DNA of 64,000 nt from Nocardia mikamii NBRC 108933 (lineage in GTDB: Bacteria; Actinomycetota; Actinomycetes; Mycobacteriales; Mycobacteriaceae), in contig NZ_BDCM01000004.1 of the NCBI RefSeq assembly GCF_001613505.1, positions 62,001 to 126,000 of the forward strand. The letters run 5' to 3'. Within the stretch, counting starts at the first letter, position 1, and the number at the start of each line of letters is the position of its first letter. Of this stretch, positions 53,301 to 61,885 are shown one piece after another. The translations under genes were made by a program, and so were the position numbers. The notes under the pieces were generated by a model. It was not told the DNA's origin and searched no databases. It worked only from the letters and a program-made list of their open reading frames with translations.

Positions 53301-55045
53301 ATGTGACGACAGGACTCCGGACCCGGATGCAACAGGTCGGCCTCGGGACCGATGGTGCTGCGCAGGCTGGTGACGACCTCCTCGCGGATGGCGTCCAGCG
53401 GCGGGTTGGTGACCTGTGCGAACAGCTGCGCGAAGTAGTCGAACAGCAGGCGCGGACGCGAGGACAGCACCGCGATCGGCGTATCGGTGCCCATCGAACC
53501 CAGCGCCTCACCTCCGGTCTTGGCCATCGGCGAGATCAGCAGGCCCAGTTCCTCGGTGGAGTATCCGAAGATCTGCTGGCGGATGAGCACGCGGTCGTGC
53601 GACATGTGCTCGTGCGGACGGTCCGGCAGCTCGGCCAGCTTGATGATGCCCTCGTCGAGCCACTCCTGGTACGGGTGCTCGGCGGCCAGCTGCGACTTGA
53701 TCTCGTCGTCGCTGATGATGCGGCCCTGCGAGGTGTCGACCAGGAACATGCGGCCGGGCTGCAGACGGGCCTTGCGGACCACCTTCGACGGCTCGATATC
53801 GAGCACGCCGACCTCGGAGGCCATGACGACCAGGCCGTCCTCGGTGACCCAGATGCGCGACGGGCGCAGACCGTTGCGGTCCAGCACCGCGCCGACCACG
53901 GTGCCGTCGGTGAAGCACACCGACGCCGGGCCGTCCCACGGCTCCATCAGCATGGAGTGGTAGCGGTAGAAGGCGCGCTGCGCCGGGTCCATCGACTCGT
54001 GCCGCTCCCAGGCCTCCGGGATCATCATCAGCACGGCGTGCGGCAGGCTGCGACCACCGAGGTGCAGCAGTTCCAGCACCTCGTCGAAGCGCGCGGTGTC
54101 GGAGGCGCCGGGGGTGCAGACCGGGAAGATCTTCTCCAGCCGGTTGTTGCCCTCGCTGTCGGTACCGAAGATCTCGGAGTTCAGCAGCGCCTCACGGGCG
54201 CGCATCCAGTTCTCGTTACCGGTGACGGTGTTGATCTCACCGTTGTGCGCCACGCGGCGGAAGGGGTGGGCCAGCGGCCAGGACGGGAAGGTGTTGGTCG
54301 AGAAGCGCGAGTGCACGATGCCCAGCGCCGACTCCACCCGGTCGTCCTGCAGATCCAGGTAGAACGCCCGCAACTGCGGGGTGGTGAACATGCCCTTGTA
54401 GACGAAGGTCTGACCGGACAGGCTCGGGAAGTAGACGGTCTCACGGCCGACCGCACCCTCGCCGGCGCCCTGCTTGCCGAGTTCGTGCTCGACCCGCTTG
54501 CGCACGACGTAGGCACGCCGCTCCAGGTCCATGCCGCTGAGCTGCTCGGCAGCGTCGGCGGGCGAGGCGATGAACAGCTGCCGGAACGTCGGCATGGCGT
54601 CGCGCGACAGCGCACCCAGGGAGGACTCGTCGATCGGAACCTCGCGCCAGCCCAGAACGGCCAGGCCCTCTTCCTTGACGATCTTCTCGACCCGGTAGCA
54701 GGCGCGGGCGGCCTCGCGGCGGGCCTGCGGCAGGAATGCGATACCGGTGGCGTAGGAACCTTCCGGCGGCAACTCGAACGCGGCACCGCTCTCGGCCAGC
54801 GCGGCCCGGAAGAACTTGTCCGGGAGCTGGATCAGGATGCCCGCACCGTCACCGGAGTTGGGTTCTGCACCCGCAGCACCACGGTGCTCCAGGTTCAGCA
54901 GTGCCGTAATAGCCTTGTCGACGATGTCGCGGCTACGACGGCCATGCATGTCGACGACGAACGCGACACCGCAGGAGTCGTGCTCGTTCGCCGGGTCATA
55001 GAGCCCGATCGGTCCAGGTGACCTGTGGCCAGGAAGTTGCGTCAT
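50381..55045 (-). CDS. gltB: glutamate synthase large subunit
   Basis: This 1554-residue subunit makes two glutamates from glutamine and 2-oxoglutarate. A 24-residue propeptide precedes Cys25 in HDSCGVAF, the Ntn-amidotransferase nucleophile exposed by processing. The synthase domain follows the central linker, with the FMN region and the [3Fe-4S] cluster in [17 protein letters not shown]. The C-terminal GXGXG beta-helix shows repeats such as [24 protein letters not shown] 55045 is the start. The upstream region is long, lower in G+C and able to fold, so leader-based control is possible. Its stop is 59 bp from gltD. Confidence 0.97.
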   Translation of the reverse strand: MTQLPGHRSPGPIGLYDPANEHDSCGVAFVVDMHGRRSRDIVDKAITALLNLEHRGAAGAEPNSGDGAGILIQLPDKFFRAALAESGAAFELPPEGSYATGIAFLPQARREAARACYRVEKIVKEEGLAVLGWREVPIDESSLGALSRDAMPTFRQLFIASPADAAEQLSGMDLERRAYVVRKRVEHELGKQGAGEGAVGRETVYFPSLSGQTFVYKGMFTTPQLRAFYLDLQDDRVESALGIVHSRFSTNTFPSWPLAHPFRRVAHNGEINTVTGNENWMRAREALLNSEIFGTDSEGNNRLEKIFPVCTPGASDTARFDEVLELLHLGGRSLPHAVLMMIPEAWERHESMDPAQRAFYRYHSMLMEPWDGPASVCFTDGTVVGAVLDRNGLRPSRIWVTEDGLVVMASEVGVLDIEPSKVVRKARLQPGRMFLVDTSQGRIISDDEIKSQLAAEHPYQEWLDEGIIKLAELPDRPHEHMSHDRVLIRQQIFGYSTEELGLLISPMAKTGGEALGSMGTDTPIAVLSSRPRLLFDYFAQLFAQVTNPPLDAIREEVVTSLRSTIGPEADLLHPGPESCRHITLTQPILDNDELAKLVHINDDGSRPELRSVVVRGLYSVKKGGKGLRKALEAINAQVSAAIDGGARIIVLSDRESNEKLAPIPSLLLTASVHHHLVRERTRTKVGLVIEAGDAREVHHMAMLVGFGAAAINPYMAFESIEDMLERGALEMPGSTGDKAADYAAAVKNYNKAAGKGVLKVMSKMGISTIASYRGAQLFQVVGLSQELCDQYFTGLTSPLDGIGLDDIAAEVAARHRIAFLENRTERAHRELEIGGEYQWRREGEFHLFNPDTVFKLQHATRSGQYSIFKEYTKLVDDQSERLASLRGLFKFKTEGRHAIPVEEVEPASEIVKRFSTGAMSYGSISAEAHETLAIAMNRLGGRSNSGEGGESPARFEPEDNGDWRRSAIKQVASGRFGVTAHYLTNCTDIQIKMAQGAKPGEGGQLPAHKVYPWVAEVRHSTPGVGLISPPPHHDIYSIEDLAQLIHDLKNANPQARIHVKLVAEPGVGTVAAGVSKAHADVVLISGHDGGTGASPLTSLKHAGGPWELGLAETQQTLLLNGLRDRIVVQVDGQMKTGRDVLIGALLGAEEYGFATAPLVVSGCVMMRVCHLDTCPVGVATQNPVLRQRFTGKPEFVENFFMFIAEEVRELLASLGLRTLDEAIGRVDLLDTTKAKEHWKASKLDLSPILDDVETAFMYQDRRNTKTQDHGLDKALDNQLIAQAADALERGKPVKFETKITNVNRTVGTMLGHEVTKLYGGAGLPDDTIDITFTGSAGNSFGAFVPAGITLRVFGDANDYVGKGLSGGHLVVRPSLNAPESFVAEENIIAGNVILFGATSGEAFIRGVVGERFCVRNSGATAVVEGVGDHGCEYMTGGRVVILGETGRNFGAGMSGGIAYIYNPNGTFEANLNSELVDIEQLEGEDFTWLRDVVASHRDATGSAVAERILSDWSQQVNHFVKVMPRDYKKVLLAISEAEKAGRDVDEAIMEAARG

Positions 55046-55239
55046 GCCTCTGCCTTCAAGAAATAGGCGCCTTCAACGAAGAGGCCTTCGATTTCGATGC
55101 CTTCTTTCCGATGGCCCTCGTCGAAACGCCTCCGCCTAGACTGCGTCCGGACGTTGCGGCGACCAGCGGCGCTGATGGTCATCCCGTGCAGTCAAACTCT
55201 CCAGTTGTCCACCCGCTTCGGTTTCGTAGTCGGGTGCTC

Positions 55240-55275
55240 GGTGGTAGCGGAACTCTGAGGAGTTCCTTACCCACC
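55240..55275 (-). promoter_or_regulatory. structured element upstream of gltB
   Basis: GGAACTC (55249-55255) pairs with GAGTTCC (55260-55266) around TGAG. An outer stem GGTGGTA (55240-55246) with TACCCACC (55268-55275) extends it with small bulges. It lies about 200 bp upstream of the gltB start and could be leader RNA structure or an operator. Confidence 0.45.
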
Positions 55276-55333
55276 GCGCCGTGCTCGCCCACTAGGCTGA
55301 TGCTTGCGGCTCGTGGCCGAGTCGGGGCGACGA

Positions 55334-55354
55334 GTCGGACATTTCACGTCCGAC
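55334..55354. promoter_or_regulatory. inverted repeat upstream of gltB, candidate operator
   Basis: GTCGGAC-ATTTCAC-GTCCGAC has perfect 7-bp arms, about 290 bp upstream of the gltB start. No cognate regulator is known. Confidence 0.4.
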
Positions 55355-55764
55355 ACCTAGAGCAAACGATAAGTCAGGACCGGAGCCCAACCAACTTAGG
55401 TTGTGCTAAATACTCCGTCTACCTGGGCATCTTCATCGGTCCTCCACTACCTGCGCGTTCTCCAGTGTAAAGCAGGCAGCGCGAATCGCTGAGTCGCGTT
55501 CGCCACTGCCACCGATAGCGCCTGAGCATCGGCCACGAGCTGGGAGCCCGGTCTTGCGCAACGCTCTCACCTGCGTCGAAAGAGATTTCCCCGTACGCCG
55601 CGGCGGCAAACCGGGGTGTAAGGCGGCTAACTCTCCGGACACCTGGAGGAGATATTCCGGATACCGGAGCGACAAGCCACGCCAATGTGCGGACCGTACG
55701 GCATCGTTTGCGAATGTGGAGTTCAGCACATTCTGGGCAAACTAAGATCAAGAATGACTGTGGT

Positions 55765-56607
55765 TTATTTCACATACGTTGCGGGACAAAGCGTTACGGT
55801 CGCGCGGACCAGCGCCGCGCCGTGCAGCGCATCCACCCGGCCCGAGGTCACAACGGGGAACACGGCGGCCGCGAGCTGCTGCGCACAATCCGGCGCGCCC
55901 AGCACAGCGCGATGCGCCGCCAGTTGATCCAGGATTTCGCCGTTCACCTCGTCGATCACGGGCCGCACGGCCGCCAGTTCCGACGCATCCGACGCGGGCG
56001 CGGCGGCCGGATCGAACCGCCACCGGGTGAGTAGTCCGTACTGCACGGTCTTGTTGGCTTCGATCTGGCCGGTGAACACCTGCCGCACCCACCCCTGCGG
56101 CAGCCCCGATCGGGTGCCGGCGGCGGCCATCGCGTCGTAGACCTGCGCCTCACGCACCGGATCGTCGACCACGGGAGGCTGTCCGTTCCGCTGTGAAGTG
56201 GTCCATTTCGCGGCGGCGACGGCGTCGGCGGTGTTCAGGCGGCGCAGCACCAGCTCCACCAGGGGACTCATCACCGACCGGCCTTCCTCTGCGGGAGCCG
56301 CCTGCGCTTGCGGCAGTGCCCGCTGCGCGGTCATCGGCGCCACGATCGCGAATGCCGAGGTGAGGAGCACGGCGACCACGGCGAGACGAGCGCGGTGACC
56401 ATCGAATCGCGGCAGTGCGGCGTGGGCGTCGACCGCCGCCGCGGAGCCGCCGGTTTGACCCGCATATGGTCCCCCGCTCCGATGAGCACCGACTTCCGGA
56501 GTCGCTCGCACGTTCCGCCCTCCTGTCACGGCCGCACCCTTGTGGCGATCGGTGCCGCCTACCCGAGAGTAGGGTTTCGCTCCCCGGCCGTCTGTGAGGC
56601 TTACCAC
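55765..56607 (-). CDS. secreted chorismate mutase (AroQ-gamma type)
   Basis: This protein of up to 280 residues has a hydrophobic export segment (ARLAVVAVLLTSAFAIVA, about residues 73-90), then a chorismate mutase domain. It shows LVLRRLNTADAVAAAKWTTSQ, then DDPVREAQVYDAMAAAGTRSGLPQGWVRQVFTGQIEANKTVQYGLLTRW, the pattern of the exported AroQ-gamma class (Rv1885c in M. tuberculosis). Two C-terminal cysteines (APDCAQQ, VTLCPA) may form its disulfide. Over 70 residues precede the signal, so the true start may lie further in. Why it is exported is unclear. Confidence 0.85.
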   Translation of the reverse strand: MVSLTDGRGAKPYSRVGGTDRHKGAAVTGGRNVRATPEVGAHRSGGPYAGQTGGSAAAVDAHAALPRFDGHRARLAVVAVLLTSAFAIVAPMTAQRALPQAQAAPAEEGRSVMSPLVELVLRRLNTADAVAAAKWTTSQRNGQPPVVDDPVREAQVYDAMAAAGTRSGLPQGWVRQVFTGQIEANKTVQYGLLTRWRFDPAAAPASDASELAAVRPVIDEVNGEILDQLAAHRAVLGAPDCAQQLAAAVFPVVTSGRVDALHGAALVRATVTLCPATYVK

Positions 56608-56785
56608 ATCGATGCCACCGCACTCGGTGGTTCCCTGGTCGGCCTGTCACTCTGAACCTGATTGCGCGCGGCCGCGGCGCTCGGCGGATCACCCGCTCCG
56701 CCCGCGCGCGGGGGCACACCACCGCCCGGACCACGATGCAACGACCGTTTCGCCCGGTGGCGACAACGATTGGGACCCAGAGGAT

Positions 56786-58720
56786 GTGAATCCGTTGACC
56801 GATCCCCGCGTCTTCGATCAATCCGCCACCGGACGCCCGGCGTCCGAAACCCCGGCGTCCGAAACCCCGGCGGAAGGCTCCCGCGCGTCCGAACCGCGGG
56901 CGACGTCCCGGCGGTCGCCGATCGGTGCGCTGACCTGGCTCGGCGGCGCCGAAGCGGGCGGCGGCGACCGGCACGAGGCGTCGACGTACGCCGTCACCGG
57001 TGGGGTGGTGCTGCTGTTCGCGGCGCTGTCCGGGGTCGTCGTCGCGGCAGCGGGTGTGGCGGCGCACTGGCCCGCCGCGGTGGTGGCGATCGTCGCGCTG
57101 CCGGCGACACTGCTGGTCGGCGCGATTTCGCGAGCGCTGGCCACCGCGCCACTGTCGGAGCGGGCCGGCCGCGGCCGGGCCGAGCGGCTCGGGCGGATCG
57201 CGGTCGCCGTGCTCACCGGTGTGGTGGTGGCCGAGTTGGCGAGCACGGTGATTCTCTCCGGATCCGTCGACCGCACGCTCGACGATCGGTCCCGCCGCGA
57301 CGCCGAATCCGCCGCGACCGTGGTCACCGCGCGCACCGAACTCGACCGGGCGACGGCCGAACGCGCCGCGCTCGCGCAGACCATCGCCCAGGCGCAGGCC
57401 GATATGGATCAGGCCCTGGTCGTCGCCCGCTGCGAATACAACCCGACGCCGCAGTGCCCGCAGACCAAGATCACCGGGGTGCCCGGCCGGGGCCCCGAAT
57501 CACAGACCGCCGACGCGATGCTCGCCGACGCCCGCGGGCGGTTCAACACCGCCCAGGCGCGCATCCAGCCGTCGGACGCGGAGATCGCTACCCGGCAGGG
57601 TGCCCTGGAGCAGGCCCGTACCGCTGCCTTCCACACCGGGGACCGCGGTCTGGGCGCGCGCTGGCTGGCCATGAACGACTACACGACCGGACATATCGGC
57701 GCGCTGCTGTTGCGGCTGCTCACGATCGCGATCGCGGTGGTACTGGCCCTGCTGCCGCTGATACTGCGGTCCTGGCGTGGCGAATCGTCGTTCGACCGCG
57801 CCGTGGCCGCCCGTGCCGAAGCCGACCGCGCGGCGCGGGCCGCCGACACCGCGGTCGCCGTCCAGCACGCCGAACACCGGGTGGCCGCCGCGCAACTGGC
57901 GCTGCACGCCGACACCGCCATCGATCGCGAACGCCAGCGCAAACGGGTGATCGCCGCGATCGGCAACCTGGAAATCGGCATCACCGAACCGCAACGCCGG
58001 GCGGTGGCCGAATTCGAAGCGCTGGCCGCCCTTCCGCCGGGGGCGCAGACCGCCCCGAACGCACTGCCCCCCGCCGAATCCACGGCCCGAACCGACTCAC
58101 AGGAGGCGACCGTGACCGCACGGAATCTGCCCGCACAGCTGTCCTCGACCGGCCTCGCGCCGAATTCGCCCGCCGCGCTGCCCGCCCCGCGCGAGGAGGC
58201 GAAAAAGGGTGGTGGACTGGAACTTCCGGTGATCGGCACGGTGCCGTTCACCGATACCGCGGCGCGCTGGATCCGGCCGCTGGTGCCCGGATTCGTCACC
58301 TCCGCACTCGACCGGACCATCGACACCGCGACCGCACCGCTGCGGACCGTCCGTCAGGTCTTCGAAGAGGCGGAGGAGATCACCTTCACCCTCAAACGCA
58401 CCCGCAAGGTGACGGTGAACTCCGAGGATTCGCACGATCCGGCGGCGGGCTACGCGCATCCGGGCCAGGCGCTGCCGAATGCGCCGTACGCCCAGGTCCC
58501 CGCTGCGTACCCGTACGACGCCTACCAGCACGACCCGCGCTACGCCGCCTACCGGCACGACCCGCGTTATGCGCGCTACGCGGCCCTCCCGTATCGGGAT
58601 CCCGCGGCCCACCCCGGTCTGCCGGAATCCGGCCCGTACGGCGAATTGCCCGCCGCCGACGCGACCGCACTCGGCTACCGCGCCCCGCGCGAACTGCCGC
58701 CCGGCTCCGGCCGCGACTGA
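56786..58720 (+). CDS. DUF4407 domain membrane protein
   Basis: This protein of about 644 residues has an N-terminal disordered region with a repeated ASETP (DNA-level 15-bp repeat), then two pairs of membrane helices flanking a long extracytoplasmic coiled coil (ARTELDRATAERAALAQTIAQAQADMDQ). A cytoplasmic Ala/Arg-rich helical region follows, and a tyrosine-rich tail with HDPRYAAYR/HDPRYARYA repeats. This matches DUF4407. The start is uncertain: GTG 56786 or TTG 56795 fit the AGAGGA upstream, while the frame opens at 56594. The function is unknown. It is divergent from the chorismate mutase gene. Confidence 0.8.
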   Translation: MNPLTDPRVFDQSATGRPASETPASETPAEGSRASEPRATSRRSPIGALTWLGGAEAGGGDRHEASTYAVTGGVVLLFAALSGVVVAAAGVAAHWPAAVVAIVALPATLLVGAISRALATAPLSERAGRGRAERLGRIAVAVLTGVVVAELASTVILSGSVDRTLDDRSRRDAESAATVVTARTELDRATAERAALAQTIAQAQADMDQALVVARCEYNPTPQCPQTKITGVPGRGPESQTADAMLADARGRFNTAQARIQPSDAEIATRQGALEQARTAAFHTGDRGLGARWLAMNDYTTGHIGALLLRLLTIAIAVVLALLPLILRSWRGESSFDRAVAARAEADRAARAADTAVAVQHAEHRVAAAQLALHADTAIDRERQRKRVIAAIGNLEIGITEPQRRAVAEFEALAALPPGAQTAPNALPPAESTARTDSQEATVTARNLPAQLSSTGLAPNSPAALPAPREEAKKGGGLELPVIGTVPFTDTAARWIRPLVPGFVTSALDRTIDTATAPLRTVRQVFEEAEEITFTLKRTRKVTVNSEDSHDPAAGYAHPGQALPNAPYAQVPAAYPYDAYQHDPRYAAYRHDPRYARYAALPYRDPAAHPGLPESGPYGELPAADATALGYRAPRELPPGSGRD

Positions 58721-58810
58721 CCGCAGCCGGGGACCGGAGGCGCCCGGCATCCAGGCCGGTCGCAGCGCTGTGGGCGGCGCGGTTCGCCGTCGCGTGGTGG
58801 GGGCCGCGTC

Positions 58811-58879
58811 GGTCGCGTCAGCTCGGCAGCATCGGTCGCGTCAGCTCGGCCGCATCGGTCGCATCCGCTCGGTGGGCGG
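58811..58879 (+). repeat. intergenic tandem repeat, 23-bp period, nearly three units
   Basis: Units at 58811-58833 and 58834-58856 differ at one base; a third, more diverged, runs from 58857. The array lies between the DUF4407 gene and the next membrane-protein gene. Its period equals that of the repeat at 21837. Confidence 0.78.
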
Positions 58880-58941
58880 GCCCGGCCGGGTGGCCGGTCG
58901 GATAACCGTCACGTGTCCGGGTCCGTGGATAGACTCGGCCC

Positions 58942-59856
58942 GTGTTTCCAGCCGTGACCGATCGAGAGGGGCGATCGTCCGCCCACCGCGTGGTGCCGCC
59001 GCGCGGTGCCGACGACCGCGACTCCGGAAGTGACGGTGGAGACGACGCCGAACGAATTCCGGTGCGGCCGCTGTCGTGGCGTGAGTTGGCCGATCTGCCC
59101 TTCGCGGTGTTGCAGCATCGAATCCGGCTGATCGCCGGACTGGCGGGTGCGGGATCGGCCGCGGCCCTCGGGATCGTGGCCGGGACCACCGCACTGGTGT
59201 CGTTCGCGACCGACGGGTCGAGCGCCGGAACCGCCTGGGCGGCAATTCTTTCCACCGCCTGCTGTGCATGGGCGCTGCGGCTGTGGACAGTCGGCGTCAC
59301 CGTGCCGATCGGGCTCGCCGTCGTCCACGACGAGCCGATCACCGCGCGCACCGCCGCCGAGCGCCTGTTTCCGGTCTCGGGCCGGCTGCTGCTGAATCAG
59401 GTGATTTCCACATCGATCGGCTTCGGCATCCTGCTGCTCGGCACACCGCTGATCGTCACCCTCATTCCGGCGGTGATCTGGCTGGCCCGGGTGCATGGGA
59501 CGAGGTGGCCGATCGCGCCGGTCCTGTTCACCGAATCGATCCCGTACAAGGCGGCGGTTCGACGAGCGAAACTGCTCGCCACCGGCCGCGTGATGCCGTT
59601 GGCCGGTCTGTGGCTCTATCTGCGCGGCGTGCTGCTGATGCTGGCGGCGCCGGTCGCGGGGCTCCTGGGCTTCCTCTCCGATATCTCCGGAACCCATCGC
59701 TGGGCGGTCGTCACCCTGTTGTCCGGTGCGGTGCTGCTGATTTCGGCGTTCGCCGCGGCGGTGGACGCCGCGGCGGCGGTGGTGGTCCATATCGACCGGC
59801 GCTGTGGCCGCGAGGGTGCCGATATCCGGATACCGACCGGGCAGGCGGCACGGTGA
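58942..59856 (+). CDS. membrane protein of the MoxR/DUF58 operon
   Basis: This 304-residue protein starts at GTG 58942. A polar N-terminus of about 55 residues is followed by about five to six membrane helices. RHRIRLIAG-like and AERLFPVSGRLLLNQV segments resemble glycerophosphoryl-diester-phosphodiesterase-type membrane domains, and YKAAVRRAKLLATGR suggests an amphipathic cytoplasmic helix. Its stop overlaps the next GTG (GTGA). It occupies the place of Rv3690 in the mycobacterial operon. The function is unknown. Confidence 0.78.
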   Translation: MFPAVTDREGRSSAHRVVPPRGADDRDSGSDGGDDAERIPVRPLSWRELADLPFAVLQHRIRLIAGLAGAGSAAALGIVAGTTALVSFATDGSSAGTAWAAILSTACCAWALRLWTVGVTVPIGLAVVHDEPITARTAAERLFPVSGRLLLNQVISTSIGFGILLLGTPLIVTLIPAVIWLARVHGTRWPIAPVLFTESIPYKAAVRRAKLLATGRVMPLAGLWLYLRGVLLMLAAPVAGLLGFLSDISGTHRWAVVTLLSGAVLLISAFAAAVDAAAAVVVHIDRRCGREGADIRIPTGQAAR

Positions 59857-60887
59857 CCGACCGTGACGCCCGGCCGGATCGGCCCTCGGCGCCTCCTCCA
59901 CCGACACTCGGCCCGGCCGCCCAGCACCGCGCGGCGGCCGAATCCGCCGCCGGGCACGACGACTTCGATACCGCACTGCGCGAACGCTTCCGCGCCGTCG
60001 TCCGCGGTCTCGAACAGGGCGGGGTGCTCGACGTCCGCCGTTCGCGGACCGCGCGCGAAACCGCATCGGCCGCAGGACGCGCCCTTCCCGGTACCGCAGC
60101 CGAATTCGACGGCGCCGCACACAGTTTCGACGAGATCGTCTACGGCGGGCGCACCGCCACCCCGGACGAATATCAGCGCCTCACCTCGGCCGACCGGTAT
60201 TCGCTGGCGCCGCCGCCACCGCCGGACCCGATCGAACAGCGGCGCTCGGCCCGCACGCGGCGTGGCCGGCGTCAGCTGCCGCCACTGCCGCTGTTGTTGC
60301 GCGACAGACGTTTCTGGGCGGTCGTCGTGGGCGCGCTCGTCGTCGCGCTGGTCGTGTACCTGCTGTTCCGGCTGGCCGCCGCACCGACGGCCCCACCGCA
60401 GCCGACGCAGCCGCACTCACCACCGCCCGATCACCCGGATGTCCGCCCACCCGATGTGGGTGAGGGCAGCGATTCGATCTTCCAGCGCTTGCCGCCCTGG
60501 CTGGCCTACGGCGGATCGCAGGCGCTGATCTTCGCCGCGGTCGTGGTCTGGTGGCGCGCCCGCCGCCGCGGTGCCGTGGTGAGCGAACCCCGCCCGGTGC
60601 AGGTGGCGGCCGGTGAGCTGCTCGCCGGTCAGGCCGCGCTCTACCGCAGCACCAAGGATCGCGAGCATGTCGCGGCGAAACTGCGCGCGGCCACGCTGCG
60701 GCGCATCCGCGGCCGCGTGGACCTGCGAGCCGACGCCGCGCCGGAACGAGTGAGCGCGGTGATCGGCGCCCGGATCGGCATCGATCCCGGCCGCGTCGCC
60801 GCAGCCTTCTACGGGCCCGTCGCCGACGATGTGGCGCTGGAATACGTTGCGGCACAACTGGACTGGATCGAATCGGAAATAGGATGA
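59853..60887 (+). CDS. DUF4129-like/DUF4350-C-terminal chimeric membrane protein
   Basis: This 344-residue protein starts at GTG 59853. The N-terminal part (about residues 28-110, with FDTALRERFRAVVRGLEQGGV, TARETA and FDEIVYGGRTAT) resembles the C-terminal domain of DUF4129 proteins. It is followed by a membrane helix (about 150-172), a proline-rich linker of about 30 residues, a second helix, and a tail (EPRPVQVAAGELLAGQAALYR and so on) like the C-terminus of DUF4350 proteins. The DUF4350 globular domain itself seems absent. It is coupled to both neighbours and may link MoxR to the envelope; this is inference. Confidence 0.72.
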   Translation: MTDRDARPDRPSAPPPPTLGPAAQHRAAAESAAGHDDFDTALRERFRAVVRGLEQGGVLDVRRSRTARETASAAGRALPGTAAEFDGAAHSFDEIVYGGRTATPDEYQRLTSADRYSLAPPPPPDPIEQRRSARTRRGRRQLPPLPLLLRDRRFWAVVVGALVVALVVYLLFRLAAAPTAPPQPTQPHSPPPDHPDVRPPDVGEGSDSIFQRLPPWLAYGGSQALIFAAVVVWWRARRRGAVVSEPRPVQVAAGELLAGQAALYRSTKDREHVAAKLRAATLRRIRGRVDLRADAAPERVSAVIGARIGIDPGRVAAAFYGPVADDVALEYVAAQLDWIESEIG

Positions 60888-60897
60888 CGGAGACCGG

Positions 60898-61881
60898 ATG
60901 ACGACGGCGCAGACCAACCACACCCCCACCGCCGACCAGGCGCTCCGGGCGCTCGGCGAGGTGCGCGCCGAGATCGGCAAGGCCGTCGTCGGCAACGACC
61001 ACGCGGTGCTGTACCTGGTACTCGCGCTGCTGTGCCGGGGCCATGTGCTGTTGGAAGGTGTTCCGGGCGTGGCGAAGACGCTGCTGGTGCGATCGCTGGC
61101 CGCGGCGCTGGAACTCGAGCACACCCGGGTGCAGTTCACTCCGGACCTGATGCCGGGCGATGTCACCGGCTCCCAGATCTACGATCCGCATTCGGCGGAA
61201 TTCACCTTCCGCCGCGGCCCGGTCTTCACCAACCTGCTGCTCGCCGACGAGATCAACCGTACGCCGCCGAAAACCCAATCGGCACTGCTGGAGTCGATGG
61301 AGGAGCGGCAGGTGTCGGTGGCCGGCGTGCCGCAGCCGCTGCCCGATCCGTTCGTGGTGATCGCGACCCAGAATCCGATCGAACAGGAAGGCACCTACCC
61401 GCTGCCGGAGGCGCAGCTGGACCGGTTCCTGTTCAAGGTGGACATCCAGTTGCCCGGCCGGGACGACGAATTCCGGATTCTGCAGCGCCACGCCGCCGGC
61501 TTCGATCCGCGCGATCTGGGCGCGGCGGGTGTGCGGCCGGTCGCGGGGGCTGCGCATATCGCGGCGGCGCGGGCCGCGGTCGCGCAGGTGACGGTCAATC
61601 CGGAGGTGCTGGCCTACATCGTCGATCTGTGCCGCGCCACCCGCACCTCCCCCGCGGTTCAGCACGGTGCGTCACCGCGCGGGGCGACCGCGGTGCTGGC
61701 CTCGGCTCGGGCCCTGGCCTGGCTGAACGGGCGCGCCTTCGTGACACCCGACGACGTCAAAACCGTTGCGGTGACCGTCCTGCGGCATCGTCTACAGCTG
61801 CGTCCCGAGGCCGAACTGGACGGCGTGACCGGTGACGGCGTGATGTCCTCGCTGTTGGCCGCGGTCCCGGTTCCGGTGTAG
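60898..61881 (+). CDS. MoxR-family AAA+ ATPase
   Basis: This 327-residue ATPase has Walker A in EGVPGVAKTLL, Walker B in LLLADEINR, sensor 1 in VVIATQNPIEQEG and an arginine-finger region LDRFLFKVDI. MoxR ATPases work with a DUF58 partner containing a von Willebrand A-like domain, as here, to mature or insert metal into envelope or enzyme targets. The gene follows the chimeric protein by 10 bp and precedes the DUF58 gene by 4 bp. The lid domain ends near LRPEAELDGVTGDG. The target is unknown. Confidence 0.95.
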   Translation: MTTAQTNHTPTADQALRALGEVRAEIGKAVVGNDHAVLYLVLALLCRGHVLLEGVPGVAKTLLVRSLAAALELEHTRVQFTPDLMPGDVTGSQIYDPHSAEFTFRRGPVFTNLLLADEINRTPPKTQSALLESMEERQVSVAGVPQPLPDPFVVIATQNPIEQEGTYPLPEAQLDRFLFKVDIQLPGRDDEFRILQRHAAGFDPRDLGAAGVRPVAGAAHIAAARAAVAQVTVNPEVLAYIVDLCRATRTSPAVQHGASPRGATAVLASARALAWLNGRAFVTPDDVKTVAVTVLRHRLQLRPEAELDGVTGDGVMSSLLAAVPVPV

Positions 61882-61885
61882 CGCG

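Larger units (their letters stand above)
55046..55764. other. 719-bp gene-free stretch upstream of gltB
   Basis: This region is visibly lower in G+C than its surroundings and has no convincing coding frame. It contains a bulged hairpin (55240-55275), a 7-bp-arm inverted repeat GTCGGAC/GTCCGAC (55334-55354) and an IdeR-like left half-site TTAGGTT (55396-55402). It serves as upstream region of gltB on the left and as 3' flank of the chorismate mutase gene on the right. Confidence 0.65.

Noticed and set aside
50309..55021. Very long open frame (about 1570 codons) on the + strand
   Set aside because: It lies exactly opposite gltB, whose protein is unmistakable. High G+C codon bias leaves few stops on the other strand, and the translation is Arg/His/Val-rich with no domain.
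55396..55414. Full IdeR box upstream of gltB
   Set aside because: Only the left half (TTAGGTT) matches well, about 12 of 19 overall, and the right half is missing. It is kept only as a remark.
55419..55751. Short minus-strand frames upstream of gltB, one beginning MILVCPECAELH
   Set aside because: The start looks like a zinc ribbon, but no second CxxC follows and the rest is low-quality sequence without a ribosome-binding site.
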